A stretch of DNA of 64,000 nucleotides from Flavisolibacter nicotianae (GCF_003628535.1 NZ_RBCI01000001.1:620001-684000), one strand, 5' to 3'; positions 43,980 to 53,028 are shown, counted from the stretch's first letter. The notes: a model not told the origin generated them from the letters alone. Translations and numbers: made by a program.

Positions 43980-44630
43980 ATGAACGACGTCCACGCACCA
44001 AGAGAAAGCATGTTCCATCCGGCCATCCGGGTTGCGGCGAAAGTGATCTCCTATCTTTTTCACCCGCTCTTTATTCCGGTGTACATGGGCTGGTTCTTCA
44101 TCAAGGTGCTCCGGCTTTTTTCCGCATTGGACGAATGGCACCAGACCTTGCTTCTCGTTCAGTTCTTTGTCAACTACACCCTGCTTCCGCTCGTTACCGT
44201 TTTGATCGCAAAAGGCGTCGGCTTTATCGATACCATTTACCTGAAAACACAACGTGACCGCATTATTCCGTACATCGCGGTGATGATCTTTTACTTCTGG
44301 GTGTGGTATGTGTTCCGCAACCAGGGTTTTCCAAAAGAGGTCATCCTGTTTAGTTTCGCCACCTTTCTGTCGATCTGCTTTGGTGCTTTTGTCAACACGT
44401 TTTTTAAGGTCAGTATGCACGCTCTTGCCATGGGCGTGGTCATCACCCTGCTGGTAATTTTATCGCTCAAAAGCAATCTCAATTACGGCCCTTATGTTTC
44501 CGTTGGCTTGTTTATCGCCGGGCTGGTTTGCACGGCACGCCTGATCAACAAAGACCACCAGCCATTTGATGTGTATGCGGGGCTTGTGCTTGGCGCACTG
44601 GCGCAGGTGATTGCGTGGCTGTTTGTGTAA
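43980..44630 (+). CDS. PAP2-related integral membrane protein
   Basis: About 216 residues with six hydrophobic segments. The pattern of helices and the C-terminal TARLINKDHQPFDVYAGLVL, with KVSMHALAMGVV in the middle, resemble PAP2-type lipid phosphatases (the S-H and D-H residues of their motifs 2 and 3), but motif 1 is not evident, so activity is doubtful. An upstream extension to 43839 would run across the rpoN terminator and is unlikely. Function unassigned. Confidence 0.72.
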   Translation: MNDVHAPRESMFHPAIRVAAKVISYLFHPLFIPVYMGWFFIKVLRLFSALDEWHQTLLLVQFFVNYTLLPLVTVLIAKGVGFIDTIYLKTQRDRIIPYIAVMIFYFWVWYVFRNQGFPKEVILFSFATFLSICFGAFVNTFFKVSMHALAMGVVITLLVILSLKSNLNYGPYVSVGLFIAGLVCTARLINKDHQPFDVYAGLVLGALAQVIAWLFV

Positions 44631-44696
44631 GCGGTCCCAGGCCGGTGTTTCATCTTCGATCAGCGTCCTGGTTTTTTTGGCCATTTCGGGTGTCAT
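44631..44696 (-). pseudogene. Possible 5' relic of a truncated gene
   Basis: On the minus strand an ATG at 44696 opens a 22-codon stretch, MTPEMAKKTRTLIEDETPAW then DR, whose codons (GAA, GAT, CTG, ATC, GCC) are like those of real genes here. The frame then runs into the antisense of the PAP2-like gene and loses all protein character. It may be the start of a gene whose remainder was lost when the neighbouring gene arrived. Chance cannot be excluded in so short a stretch. Confidence 0.3.
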
Positions 44697-44762
44697 CCCT
44701 ACCTATCGCGATACCCGGAAATTTTGTTTCACCACTATCGCACTATCATACTATCTCATAGC
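44692..44762. repeat. ACTATC word repeat
   Basis: CACTATCGCACTATCATACT then ATCTCATAG repeats an ACTATC-type word three times, with a short complementary piece (ACCTATCGCGATACCC) upstream. A weak member of the word-built spacer class. Confidence 0.4.
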
Positions 44763-44778
44763 AGGCGATTGAATGGTG

Positions 44779-46698
44779 TTAGAACGCTTTCTTTTCCGCG
44801 TTGGCCGCCTCTGTTTTTTTCATCACAATTTTTTGCGTGTCGTCCTGGCTGATCTCCTCAAAAAAAGACCTGATTTCGCCAAAAGCGGTTGCCGGTATTT
44901 TGTGCTTGCGCAGCACCAGGGTAGTAACCGTATACGCCGCTTTTTCCGCTTCGTTGTACCAGGTTTTTGCCTGGTAATAGGTGTAGGGGGTTTTGCACTC
45001 CTTTTCTGCGGGGAGTACATCCGGCTGAAAGCCGGCCGGAAACCGCAGCACGGTCGTGTCTTTTTTGACGTAGGGATAATGGAAATAATAATCCAGTTTT
45101 CGCTTGTCTGCTTTTGGCAACCGGCCGGACCATATCTTCTGGATGCGTGGATTAAAAAAATATTTCGAGCCAGCCGCAAATTCCGGCAGCTTGCGAATGC
45201 GCATCTTCACGACGGTTTGTTGTTTGGCGCTTCCTTCACCGGCGGCCTGGTAAAGGAAATCCTCCGGCTCCCGGTAACCCAGGTAAAAAACCAGGGCTTG
45301 CTTTTGCTCGTCTTTGTTTTCCTTTCCCAGTTCCGTCATTATTTCACCCAACTCGCCGCTGGCATTGATGGCCGTTTGGCTGATGGCCGAAAGGTCGCTG
45401 TCCACATCAACCGTTGTGTACGTACTGAGTGTATTGGCAACCGGGTCGCTGGGAGGCGTGGAAACGAGCACCCCGCCTTCCTCGGTAATCAGCAGGGCGT
45501 TGCGGTTTTCCGTAAACGTACCCAGCCGGTTGAATTCGGCGGTATTGCTGGTGCATTCCAGCCAGATCGAATCCTTACCGGGTACGCATAGCACCACGTG
45601 GTTGAAACTGTTGGCCGGGAAGTCCCTGTCCACCGGTTCTTCGTTGTAGCCCGCATTGATGATGGCCACGCAACTCCGGATACCAACGGCTTTCAGGGCC
45701 GCCTTCATGTAATTGCTCAGGGCTTTGCAATCGCCGTATTTTTTTTCATCGGTGAACGCTGCGGAAAATGGCCGCAGGCCGCCAATGCCCAACTGGATGC
45801 TGACATACCGGAAATTCTGTTGCAGGTACTGATAGATGCGGCGGATCTTTTCTTTTTCGTCCGGCGCATCCCCGACCAGTTGCTGTAAAAACTGCTGGCG
45901 CTCCGGCGACAGTGCATCGAGGCCGTTGTACAAGCCGTTGATCCAGCTGCCAAAGCTTTTCCACGACGAAAGGTCGCCACGGAAACCGTAGTGGGAAAAC
46001 TGGTCGGAAACGATGCTGACATAGGGAAAACGGTCCCTTGAAGAAACGCTGCCCTCTTCATTTTCGATTGCCGGCAGGTTGCTGACCGACCATTGGTACG
46101 TGGTGCCTTTTTCGCCTTCCGTCATCACGGGAGTGAGTGAGCAGAATTTGGCTTTGTAGCGTAGTTTCATCCCCGCGGGGACCGTGGCGGTATAGGTCGA
46201 CTGCACAATGGCTTCCCCATCGTGAATAAACCGGTAATCGGGAATGGCAAACGTGCTTTTCAGCTTTTGTTCATAGCTGAATTCAACGGTGACCGGGTAG
46301 GCAGACGACTTGACCTGGTAGTAGGTTACCGCGCCATCCTCGATCAGGCCTTCGCCAACCGCAACGGTGCTCATGTCTTTTTTCTTGTGTTTTTCAACCA
46401 CCTTTCCCAAGAGGTCGTACACTTTGATCTCCGCATCGTCCAGCGTCAGGTATTTGGTGGAATACTCGTTGAACACAAGCGCATCTTTCCCTTTTTCATC
46501 CAAAACCGTAAACAGCTTTTGCACCTTTAACGTGGCCTCGTCCAAACCGTCTACATTGAGATGGATGGTTTCGGAATGCACAATCACCGAAGCGCCTTCT
46601 TTTAGCTTTTCCGGGATTGATGAGAGGTTCACAGGTGCCGACTGGGAAAAGGCAAGGAACGGCATCGATGCGAGGCAGAAAAGGAAACGCCACTTCAT
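44779..46698 (-). CDS. DUF3857/transglutaminase-like protein (intact triad)
   Basis: A 639-residue secreted protein: signal MKWRFLFCLASMPFLAFSQS, an N-terminal DUF3857 beta domain (about 20-230), then a transglutaminase-like domain with Cys in KKYGDCKALSNYMKAALKA (about 335), His in SFNHVVLCVPGKDS (about 375) and an acidic residue in IWLECTSNTAEFN (about 390), and a C-terminal beta domain. It lies ten bases after a longer paralogue, so the two are co-expressed. Bacteroidota carry many such pairs; the role is unknown. Confidence 0.88.
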   Translation of the reverse strand: MKWRFLFCLASMPFLAFSQSAPVNLSSIPEKLKEGASVIVHSETIHLNVDGLDEATLKVQKLFTVLDEKGKDALVFNEYSTKYLTLDDAEIKVYDLLGKVVEKHKKKDMSTVAVGEGLIEDGAVTYYQVKSSAYPVTVEFSYEQKLKSTFAIPDYRFIHDGEAIVQSTYTATVPAGMKLRYKAKFCSLTPVMTEGEKGTTYQWSVSNLPAIENEEGSVSSRDRFPYVSIVSDQFSHYGFRGDLSSWKSFGSWINGLYNGLDALSPERQQFLQQLVGDAPDEKEKIRRIYQYLQQNFRYVSIQLGIGGLRPFSAAFTDEKKYGDCKALSNYMKAALKAVGIRSCVAIINAGYNEEPVDRDFPANSFNHVVLCVPGKDSIWLECTSNTAEFNRLGTFTENRNALLITEEGGVLVSTPPSDPVANTLSTYTTVDVDSDLSAISQTAINASGELGEIMTELGKENKDEQKQALVFYLGYREPEDFLYQAAGEGSAKQQTVVKMRIRKLPEFAAGSKYFFNPRIQKIWSGRLPKADKRKLDYYFHYPYVKKDTTVLRFPAGFQPDVLPAEKECKTPYTYYQAKTWYNEAEKAAYTVTTLVLRKHKIPATAFGEIRSFFEEISQDDTQKIVMKKTEAANAEKKAF

Positions 46699-46708
46699 TG
46701 CAAATGGA

Positions 46709-48706
46709 TTAAGGTTTAGCCGTTTTTTTCCGAACCACAAATTGTTCATTCAGGATCTCGAAAAGCCGTTGGTAAAATACCTGCAGATCGCCATACTCTG
46801 TTACCCCATACATCGGCTTTTTGAAATCGAGCTGAATTTTTGTCTGCAACAAATTTCCGTTGACCTGCGACTGGCGTGAGATGGCGATGCTGGTGTCGGG
46901 CATGATCATCCGGATATTTTTGGGAAGTTCGTCAAACTCGTAGCCCTCCGGTGCGGAGAAGGTGCCGTAAATAATCGTGTTTTGATTGTAGCCAAAGAAA
47001 ACGTCGGCGGAACGGTTGTCGGCAACAAACGGGTTTTTCTCCAGTCCTGTCAGCAGGTTGGCGGAAAAATACCTGTAATCGCCTGTCGTGTTCAACGTCT
47101 GTTTGAATTTGACCGTTTGGAGAAGGGGGAGACTGTCGGATTGCACGTTTTCAAATTCTACCGCATCAACCGCAAGCCTCGCATTGGGATCGGTCGCATA
47201 GCGCTCAATGAATTTTTCTTTTCCGGCTTTGACGGTCCCGATACGGGCCAGACGGGCATAATCGAAACTGTTGATGACGGCCTCGCCGGACATTTTTCCA
47301 CCTTCGTCAATCGTGCCGTTGATCCGGATAACATTCTTTGCTATTGTTCCGTCTTTCCAAAGGGTTTTCCATCCCCACTCCTGCGTTTCGATCTTTTCAA
47401 TTGCCAGTCCCTGCGTCATCAAAATGTCCATGGGGATCAGGTGAACGGGTGTTCCCTTTTGCGTCGCATCCAGGACGTAGGGAACCCCATTCAGCTCCAG
47501 GTAAGCTACCACTTTATTGAACTGGTTAAAGCCGGGGTAGTCTTTCGTGCCGGCATCAACCGTGTTGACGACACCGTAGTCGTGAGAGCTTACCAGCAAG
47601 GGATGAGCATTCAGCCCCGCATCCTTTAACAGGTTTACCAGGATCAGGTTCATTTCACCCGCTGTCCCTTTTTTGTCTTTCCAGGCGCTTTTTACACCAT
47701 CCAGTGCCCAGATGCCTGTGTACTCATTCCACTGCATATTGTCCTGGACATACTTATAGATGGTCTTCATCCGCTCGTAGGGCGACGTGATGGTTTTGAG
47801 CTTTTCGTCCAGGTCGGCTGTGCGGGGAATGTTTTTCTTTACCTGCGTACCAAAATCTTCGTCTTCCATCAGGAATTTGATCACATCCATCCAGTTCACC
47901 ACGCGGTTGAACCTGCGTCCTTCAATATTAAAAGCCACCACTTTTGTCTCGAGCCGGTCGCGGTACACATCTTCGTTGATCACAAAGGGCTCGTCATGGA
48001 GGGCGGGCACTTTGCTCATGATGTAGGTGTCGACAACCCGGGTGCCGGGTGTTTCGTGCGTTTTCTGGTATTCATGCGCACAGAAAGGAATAACGGCCAC
48101 GTCGATCTGGTCCGGAAAATCAAGCCTGAAGCGACTGTAGCGCACCGGTATCGAACGCTGGAAGTACCAGTCGATCAACCCTGCGCCGTTGTATTTGTAT
48201 TTGTACTCGATGATAGAACCCACTTTGACCTGCGGAAAGGTGAAGACTTTTTCAGCGTTACGCTTGCTCAGCTTTTTATCGTACACGAGTTTTTTGTCCA
48301 CCTTGGTCGTAACGACATTGCCCGCTTCGTCGAGGTTGTAGGTCTGTGCCTCGATGTCGGAGATATACTGGGAGCCGCCGGTTTCGATGCGATAGGGAAG
48401 ATGAACGTTGGCCCAATCCAGCCCCTTGGTATTGAGAATTTTAATGCGCAGCCGACGGTTCAGCTCCATTCCGGTGTTCGGGATGTAGGCAAGTTCGCCG
48501 TCGTCGAGTATCACCATGGCCTCGGCCTTGTCGTCGAAATCGCATTCTTTCATCAACAGGTCTGTCTTTTCCACCTGGCCAAATGCCGGGAGGTTTGGAT
48601 CGACTGTTTTGTTTTTTTGTGCAGATAGATGAAAAACGCTGACTATAGCAAGAGATAAAAGAATGGATTTCCCGCGGATAGGGCTATGCGACACACAAGC
48701 TTTCAT
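46709..48706 (-). CDS. DUF3857 protein with a degenerate transglutaminase site
   Basis: A 665-residue paralogue of the next gene, with signal SILLSLAIVSVFHLSAQ, a DUF3857 domain (about 40-280) and a transglutaminase-like fold in which the expected Cys is absent: the segment reads WKDKKGTAGEMNLILVNLL, and the His position reads FNKVVAYLELNG. So the fold is kept but the catalytic residues are lost. It ends like a DUF3858 domain. The ATG at 48706 is chosen to open the signal peptide. Perhaps it is a structural partner of the intact paralogue. Confidence 0.85.
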   Translation of the reverse strand: MKACVSHSPIRGKSILLSLAIVSVFHLSAQKNKTVDPNLPAFGQVEKTDLLMKECDFDDKAEAMVILDDGELAYIPNTGMELNRRLRIKILNTKGLDWANVHLPYRIETGGSQYISDIEAQTYNLDEAGNVVTTKVDKKLVYDKKLSKRNAEKVFTFPQVKVGSIIEYKYKYNGAGLIDWYFQRSIPVRYSRFRLDFPDQIDVAVIPFCAHEYQKTHETPGTRVVDTYIMSKVPALHDEPFVINEDVYRDRLETKVVAFNIEGRRFNRVVNWMDVIKFLMEDEDFGTQVKKNIPRTADLDEKLKTITSPYERMKTIYKYVQDNMQWNEYTGIWALDGVKSAWKDKKGTAGEMNLILVNLLKDAGLNAHPLLVSSHDYGVVNTVDAGTKDYPGFNQFNKVVAYLELNGVPYVLDATQKGTPVHLIPMDILMTQGLAIEKIETQEWGWKTLWKDGTIAKNVIRINGTIDEGGKMSGEAVINSFDYARLARIGTVKAGKEKFIERYATDPNARLAVDAVEFENVQSDSLPLLQTVKFKQTLNTTGDYRYFSANLLTGLEKNPFVADNRSADVFFGYNQNTIIYGTFSAPEGYEFDELPKNIRMIMPDTSIAISRQSQVNGNLLQTKIQLDFKKPMYGVTEYGDLQVFYQRLFEILNEQFVVRKKTAKP

Positions 48707-49004
48707 AAGTGTTAGTTTGGTTGGTAAAATCTCCTGGAAGGAAACGGAGCCAAAATAGAAAACTTCACGTACTCTGTCAATTCCTTTTGGAAGAAGAACC
48801 AAAAAAGATCTTTGCGTACGTATTTCCACCTATTCTAACCCCTTGCCGCGGTAAGGCGGTGTTTCTGTTTCAAAAAAGCCTGCGGGAAACGGCAATTTTA
48901 AATGCACAAAGACACCAGAATTCTAAAGGATTCGTGCCTGGTAATGGGCAGACCAAACTCCAAGGTTGGTGCTGCGGTCTGTTGTAACTTGATGTAGGTT
49001 TGAC
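48707..49004. other. Divergent intergenic region
   Basis: About 300 bases between the DUF3857 gene and the PPC-domain gene. Minus-strand CTATTTTGG (near 48752-48759) is a one-base-short -7-like word for the DUF3857 operon; on the + strand TAGGTTTG is given separately. No convincing gene or structured repeat is seen in the rest. Confidence 0.4.
48995..49002 (+). promoter_or_regulatory. -7 element before the PPC-domain gene
   Basis: TAGGTTTG is an exact TAnnTTTG match ending four bases before the GTG start at 49007. Confidence 0.45.
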
Positions 49005-49006
49005 GT

Positions 49007-49465
49007 GTGAGACAAGTCGTTTTTGCCCTGCTATTATTCCTTAGTTCCTGTCAATCCAAAATGAGTAAAACGCATCCGCTGCGCCTGAAGCCGGGAGCCG
49101 ATCTGAAAAAAGAGATCGAACAATATGTAAAAGCCAACAAGATTCAGGCTGGGTGGATCAGCACCTGCGCCGGAAGTTTAACCCATTACAATATCCGCTT
49201 TGCCAACCAGCCCACTGGCAGCACGGCGGAAGGGCATTTTGAAATTGTAAGCCTGGCGGGAACGGTTTCCGTCAATGGCTCGCATCTTCATATCAGTGTT
49301 AGCGATAGCACGGGAACCACTATCGGCGGTCATTTGCTGGATGGCAATCTTGTTTATACGACAGCAGAAATTATTCTCCAGGAAGATGAGAACTTTCTTT
49401 TTACCCGTGAAAAAGATGGCACCACGCCGTGGGAAGAACTACAGATCAAACGAAAGGATCAATAA
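49007..49465 (+). CDS. PPC/DUF296-domain lipoprotein
   Basis: A 152-residue protein with a GTG start, a short signal and lipobox (VVFALLLFLSSC), and a PPC (DUF296) domain: LRLKPGADLKKEIEQYVKAN, AGWISTCAGSLTHYNIRFAN, GHFEIVSLAGTVSVNGSHLH and GTTIGGHLLDGNLVYTTAEI. The two His-bearing turns (HLHI, GGHL) suggest the metal site of the bacterial PPC trimer. If the Met at residue 19 is the true start the protein would be cytoplasmic, as most PPC proteins are; the lipobox favours export. Function unknown. It converges with DUF420 with a seven-base overlap. Confidence 0.8.
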   Translation: MRQVVFALLLFLSSCQSKMSKTHPLRLKPGADLKKEIEQYVKANKIQAGWISTCAGSLTHYNIRFANQPTGSTAEGHFEIVSLAGTVSVNGSHLHISVSDSTGTTIGGHLLDGNLVYTTAEIILQEDENFLFTREKDGTTPWEELQIKRKDQ

Positions 49466-50037
49466 TACCGGCTGATCATCCAGTAAACGATGGGACCCGT
49501 TACTGCCACGTAAAACCACATCGGCCAGGTAATCTTTGCAATTTTCCGGTGACGGGCATTGTCGTTGGTCAGGGCCCGGTAAGCGCTAAAAAGAATAAAC
49601 GGCAGTGAAATACCCGCAAGCAGAATGTGGGTGCTCAACAAAATGCGGTACACATAACGGCTGGTGCCGGCAGCCAGTTTTTCTGCTTCGTCTACAATAC
49701 CATTTTTGTCGAGGTCACCGTATAAAGTCGATCCCGAAAACAAGTGGTGAGCAATGTAGCTAAACAGGAACAGGACCGACAGCAAAATGGCGGCAAGCAT
49801 GAGATTGCGGTGTACGGTATAGTAGCCGCTTTTGGCCGCTGCCAGACCGGCCACCAGTAAAAGCGATACAAACGAGTTGATAACGGCGCTGACAAACGCA
49901 AAAAGGTGCGGGTTGAACCCGAGCTGCACATTGAGTGTCACACGTTCCAATGCGGTTACTGCCAGGAAAATGATTGCGGAAAACGCAAGGATAAGAATGC
50001 GTGCTTTTTTGTCATTTTTTACCAGTGTCAGGCTCAT
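49459..50037 (-). CDS. DUF420 membrane protein (oxidase-associated)
   Basis: A 192-residue membrane protein with five hydrophobic segments and conserved His residues (YTVHRNLMLA, YIAHHLFSG, LSTHILLAGISLP). DUF420/YozB proteins regularly sit next to heme-copper oxidase genes. Here it follows SCO1 with a four-base ATGA overlap, so it is translated with it. A role in oxidase assembly is inference from context. Confidence 0.87.
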   Translation of the reverse strand: MSLTLVKNDKKARILILAFSAIIFLAVTALERVTLNVQLGFNPHLFAFVSAVINSFVSLLLVAGLAAAKSGYYTVHRNLMLAAILLSVLFLFSYIAHHLFSGSTLYGDLDKNGIVDEAEKLAAGTSRYVYRILLSTHILLAGISLPFILFSAYRALTNDNARHRKIAKITWPMWFYVAVTGPIVYWMISRYY

Positions 50038-50858
50038 ATACTCTTTTTCGTTTTCAAAACAAACACCAAAACGATCACGCCCAGAACTGCGACAAGCATC
50101 ACAACGCCGATCAGCGGCAGTTCGTCAGCCAGAAAAAATTTGCCTTTCTTTTCTTTTTCCAGGCGCAGAAGAATGATGTCTTCGGCAATATTCTTTACGT
50201 CGTTGGAGTCTAAACCATTGTATAGTTTGATATTTCCAAGGCTGTCGTGCCGGGCCCGGATCACGCGGTCTTTGTCGATCAGCACCATGGACTGCGAATG
50301 GATAAACGCGGTGTCAACCTCGGTTTCGTTGATGCCCAGTTTCATCCCGTTCAGTGCCAGGTCGTAGATCTGTTTTTTATCGCCGGTTAGCAACCACCAG
50401 TTTTGCGGGTTGATCTGGAAACGGTCGGCATATTTCTTCAATTCCGCAACGCTGTCGTGAAGCGGGTCTACCGTAATGGAAAGAAACTGCACAAAATTGG
50501 CCTCGTTGGTACCGGCCCTGTTGTTGTTCTTCACTGCCTCCTGCAGGCGCTTCATATTTTCCGTCAGCCGCGGGCAGATCTGGGGACAGCGGGTAAAAAA
50601 GAAATTGGCAACAATAACCTTTCCCTCCAGGTTTTTCCAGGATACTTTTTCGCCCTGCTGGTTGGTAAGTTGGAAATCGGGCACACGGCTCCAGACCGTG
50701 TCGTCCGTTTCCTTGCCATTTTTCACCGTTTTGCGAACGTCGTCATAAAACAGGCGGTACGGCATTACGTTTGCCGGCGGAATAAAGCGCATGATGAAAT
50801 AGGCGGTTACCGGAATAAAAACGCCCAGGATCAAACCGTATAAGGCTGTCTTGTTCAT
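50034..50858 (-). CDS. SCO1/SenC copper chaperone
   Basis: Thioredoxin-fold protein of 274 residues that delivers copper to the CuA site of cytochrome oxidase subunit II. It has an N-terminal anchor (LYGLILGVFIPVTAYFIMRF), the copper ligands in FFTRCPQICPRLTE (CxxxC, about 92) and His in VDTAFIHSQSMVLID (about 186), and, unusually, a second hydrophobic anchor at the C-terminus (PLIGVVMLVAVLGVIVLVFV). The ATG at 50858 opens the anchor. It has its own -7 box about 100 bases upstream and is separated from the oxidase genes by a terminator. Confidence 0.92.
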   Translation of the reverse strand: MNKTALYGLILGVFIPVTAYFIMRFIPPANVMPYRLFYDDVRKTVKNGKETDDTVWSRVPDFQLTNQQGEKVSWKNLEGKVIVANFFFTRCPQICPRLTENMKRLQEAVKNNNRAGTNEANFVQFLSITVDPLHDSVAELKKYADRFQINPQNWWLLTGDKKQIYDLALNGMKLGINETEVDTAFIHSQSMVLIDKDRVIRARHDSLGNIKLYNGLDSNDVKNIAEDIILLRLEKEKKGKFFLADELPLIGVVMLVAVLGVIVLVFVLKTKKSI

Positions 50859-50960
50859 ACGTGTCGGTCTCACGGATTTTTTAAGTTGCGCAGAGTCGAA
50901 CGGGTGAAGACCGTGAGAACGGTGGTTGTTCTGCGAAACCATACAAATGAAAAACCGCCG

Positions 50961-50968
50961 CAAAGGTA
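50961..50968 (-). promoter_or_regulatory. -7 element for SCO1-DUF420
   Basis: Minus-strand TACCTTTG, exact TAnnTTTG match, about 100 bases before the SCO1 ATG. It suggests the chaperone pair can be made apart from the oxidase operon. Confidence 0.5.
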
Positions 50969-51005
50969 AGCGGCGGCGGAAGAATTATTTGTTTACAAAA
51001 AGAGA

Positions 51006-51032
51006 AGATGAGCCAAACCAATTAGCTCACCT
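51006..51032 (-). terminator. Terminator at the end of the oxidase operon
   Basis: On the minus strand GGTGAGCT...GGCTCATC forms a stem followed by TTCTCTTTTTG, 15 bases after the subunit IV stop codon. Confidence 0.6.
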
Positions 51033-51046
51033 TCGATTTTTAATCG

Positions 51047-51481
51047 TTATTGCAGCGGGGCAACCGTGGTGTCTTTTTTCTCTACCGGTGCCTGCGTGGT
51101 CTTGTACTCCATAGACGGGTCGTAGCGGTTGCGGTTTGTGCGATAGGCATTGCCATCCCACAAAAATGCGCCGATAAACCAGATAAACAGGGTAAGCGGA
51201 ACCACTACTGTCATGATCATGTTCCGCAGCTCGTCGCCCAGGTGCATGAAGATGCTCACGATATAGAAGGCTTTTGCCAGCGACAGGATCACGATTACAC
51301 CCTTAAGAAACAGGACGACGCCGTGCGACAGGCTGCCATGGAAAAGGTACATGGTGAAACCCAGCGCCAGTTCAATGAGGGTAATGATCAGGAGGAGCCA
51401 GAATGTTTTCCAGATCCGCTTTGTTCCTTCTGCCGGCTCGTGGTGAAACGTAATTTCCGAAGATGATGTATGTTGTTCCAT
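51047..51481 (-). CDS. Cytochrome c oxidase subunit IV (bacterial type)
   Basis: A 144-residue small subunit with three membrane segments (FWLLLIITLIELALGFTMYL, VVLFLKGVIVILSLAKAFYI, MTVVVPLTLFIWFIGAFLW), the form of the prokaryotic COX4 family. Its soluble ends are short. It is the last gene before a terminator and follows subunit III by 21 bases, completing the aa3-type oxidase. Confidence 0.88.
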   Translation of the reverse strand: MEQHTSSSEITFHHEPAEGTKRIWKTFWLLLIITLIELALGFTMYLFHGSLSHGVVLFLKGVIVILSLAKAFYIVSIFMHLGDELRNMIMTVVVPLTLFIWFIGAFLWDGNAYRTNRNRYDPSMEYKTTQAPVEKKDTTVAPLQ

Positions 51482-51502
51482 TTGTAAAATCTGTTATTGA
51501 GG

Positions 51503-52384
51503 TTAGATGAGATAAAAACACAAGAATACGAATACCCAAACAAGGTCTACGAAGTGCCAGTACAAACCTGCCTTCTCGATCATCAGGTAATGGCCGCGTT
51601 TTTCAAAAACACCATTCGCTGTCAGGATCAGCATGATGATGTTGATACACACGCCGGAGAATACGTGAAAGCCGTGGAAGCCGGTAATGCCGTAGAAATA
51701 GCCGCCGAACGCAACAGGCCCGGGTTCGCTGACATGCAGGTGTCCTTCAGCAATGCCGTTGTTGATCATCGACATAAGCTGTCCGTGGTTCATGGCTTCC
51801 AGTTGTTCGTGTCCCAGTGTAAGGTCAACACCATGGGCCATTTTTACCAGGATTTCGTGTGGTGTATTGGCCAGTGCCTGTGAAACCTGGGCACCGCTCA
51901 GGCGGGGACCCCAGGGGTTCTGGCTCATGGTCTGTCCCATCAATTGGATCTTGTTGTTCACCAGCACGGCATGCTCGCCGGTAATCAAGTGCGTCCACTC
52001 CCATGCCTGGCAGGCCAGGAAGGCAAAACCACCGACGATCGTCCAGGCCAGCCACTTCATCACACCTTTCCTGTTCATATGGTGGCCTTCGTGCACGGCC
52101 AGCACCATCGTTACAGAACTCATGATGAGGATGAAGGTCATCAGGCTCACAAATGCCAGCGGCAAGTTCATGTGTCCCGTTCCCGGGAAAGCGTTGAACA
52201 CTTCGTTCGGGTTGGGCCAGTAGTTTTGCGAAAAGCGAATGGTGCCATACGAGATCAGGAAGGCGCCAAAAGTAAACGCATCACTCATCAGGAAGTACCA
52301 CATCATCAGTTTGCCGTATTCCACGTTGAAGGGGCTTCTCCCTCCGCTCCACCAGTTTGTCCTTGTTGCCGTAGCAGTTGCCAT
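51503..52384 (-). CDS. Cytochrome c oxidase subunit III (long)
   Basis: A 293-residue membrane subunit with at least six hydrophobic segments and the family signature YWHFVDLVWVFVFLCFYLI at the C-terminus. An insertion of about 90 residues between membrane segments (about 145-235), rich in His, Met and Gln, sets it apart from the shorter subunit III encoded next. Tandem long and short subunit III genes are usual in Bacteroidota aa3 operons. Confidence 0.92.
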   Translation of the reverse strand: MATATATRTNWWSGGRSPFNVEYGKLMMWYFLMSDAFTFGAFLISYGTIRFSQNYWPNPNEVFNAFPGTGHMNLPLAFVSLMTFILIMSSVTMVLAVHEGHHMNRKGVMKWLAWTIVGGFAFLACQAWEWTHLITGEHAVLVNNKIQLMGQTMSQNPWGPRLSGAQVSQALANTPHEILVKMAHGVDLTLGHEQLEAMNHGQLMSMINNGIAEGHLHVSEPGPVAFGGYFYGITGFHGFHVFSGVCINIIMLILTANGVFEKRGHYLMIEKAGLYWHFVDLVWVFVFLCFYLI

Positions 52385-52388
52385 AATT

Positions 52389-52459
52389 TAGTTTATAGTT
52401 TATAGTTTGTAGTTTTTAGTTCTTTTCGTTCAACTGAAGACTAAAAACTATCGACTGAC
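52389..52459. repeat. TAGTTTA word repeat between the two subunit III genes
   Basis: The left arm 52389-52421 is five near-copies of TAGTTTA/TAGTTTG (AGTTTATAGTTTATAGTTTG), and the right arm has GACTAAAAACTATCGACTGA. It fills the gap inside the respiratory operon. Confidence 0.7.
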
Positions 52460-52464
52460 TTCGT

Positions 52465-53028
52465 TTATCCGATCCAAATAAAGAACACAAATAAATAAAT
52501 CCACAGCACGTCCACAAAATGCCAGTAGGTGCTCATGATCTCAATGGGTGTTACATTGTAGCTCCGGAATCGGCCGATATACTGCCGGATAAACAGAGAC
52601 ACCAGTGCAACAAGACCTCCCAAAACGTGCAGGGCATGCAACCCGAAAATGATGTAAAGGAATTGCCCTGCACCCGACGATCCTTCAAAATGTACTCCTC
52701 TGTCCCAAAGCCACAAAAAACCTTTGTACTGGATCACCACAAAGGCAAGCCCAAGAACCAGCGTCGCCAGCAACAAAGCCCGGAAGGTCGCCATGGAACG
52801 GTGCTTAAAGCTCCGCAAGGCAGCCTGTATGGTGATGCTGCTGGTTAACAAAAGAGCGGTGGAGTACCAAAAAAGCATCGGGGTTTTTACCTCGTGCCAT
52901 CCGGCCTGTCCACTTTTCACAATGTATGCACTCGTGAGACCGGCAAACATCATAATGATGCTGCCAATCGCAATCCACAAGGTAAACTTATGCGGATGAA
53001 TTTTATTTCGTTGTTGCGTACTCACCAT
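52465..53028 (-). CDS. Cytochrome c oxidase subunit III (short)
   Basis: A 187-residue subunit III with five membrane segments and the end signature YWHFVDVLWIYLFVFFIWIG. It is preceded by ctaB and followed by the longer subunit III. ATG at 53028 is preferred to a GTG four codons upstream. The short form is similar in size to the five-helix subunit III of caa3-type enzymes. Confidence 0.92.
   Translation of the reverse strand: MVSTQQRNKIHPHKFTLWIAIGSIIMMFAGLTSAYIVKSGQAGWHEVKTPMLFWYSTALLLTSSITIQAALRSFKHRSMATFRALLLATLVLGLAFVVIQYKGFLWLWDRGVHFEGSSGAGQFLYIIFGLHALHVLGGLVALVSLFIRQYIGRFRSYNVTPIEIMSTYWHFVDVLWIYLFVFFIWIG

Noticed and set aside
48709-48987. Small protein in the gap before the PPC-domain gene
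   Set aside because: An open frame of about 90 codons exists, but it has no signal, no family character and no start context; the gap is more likely regulatory.
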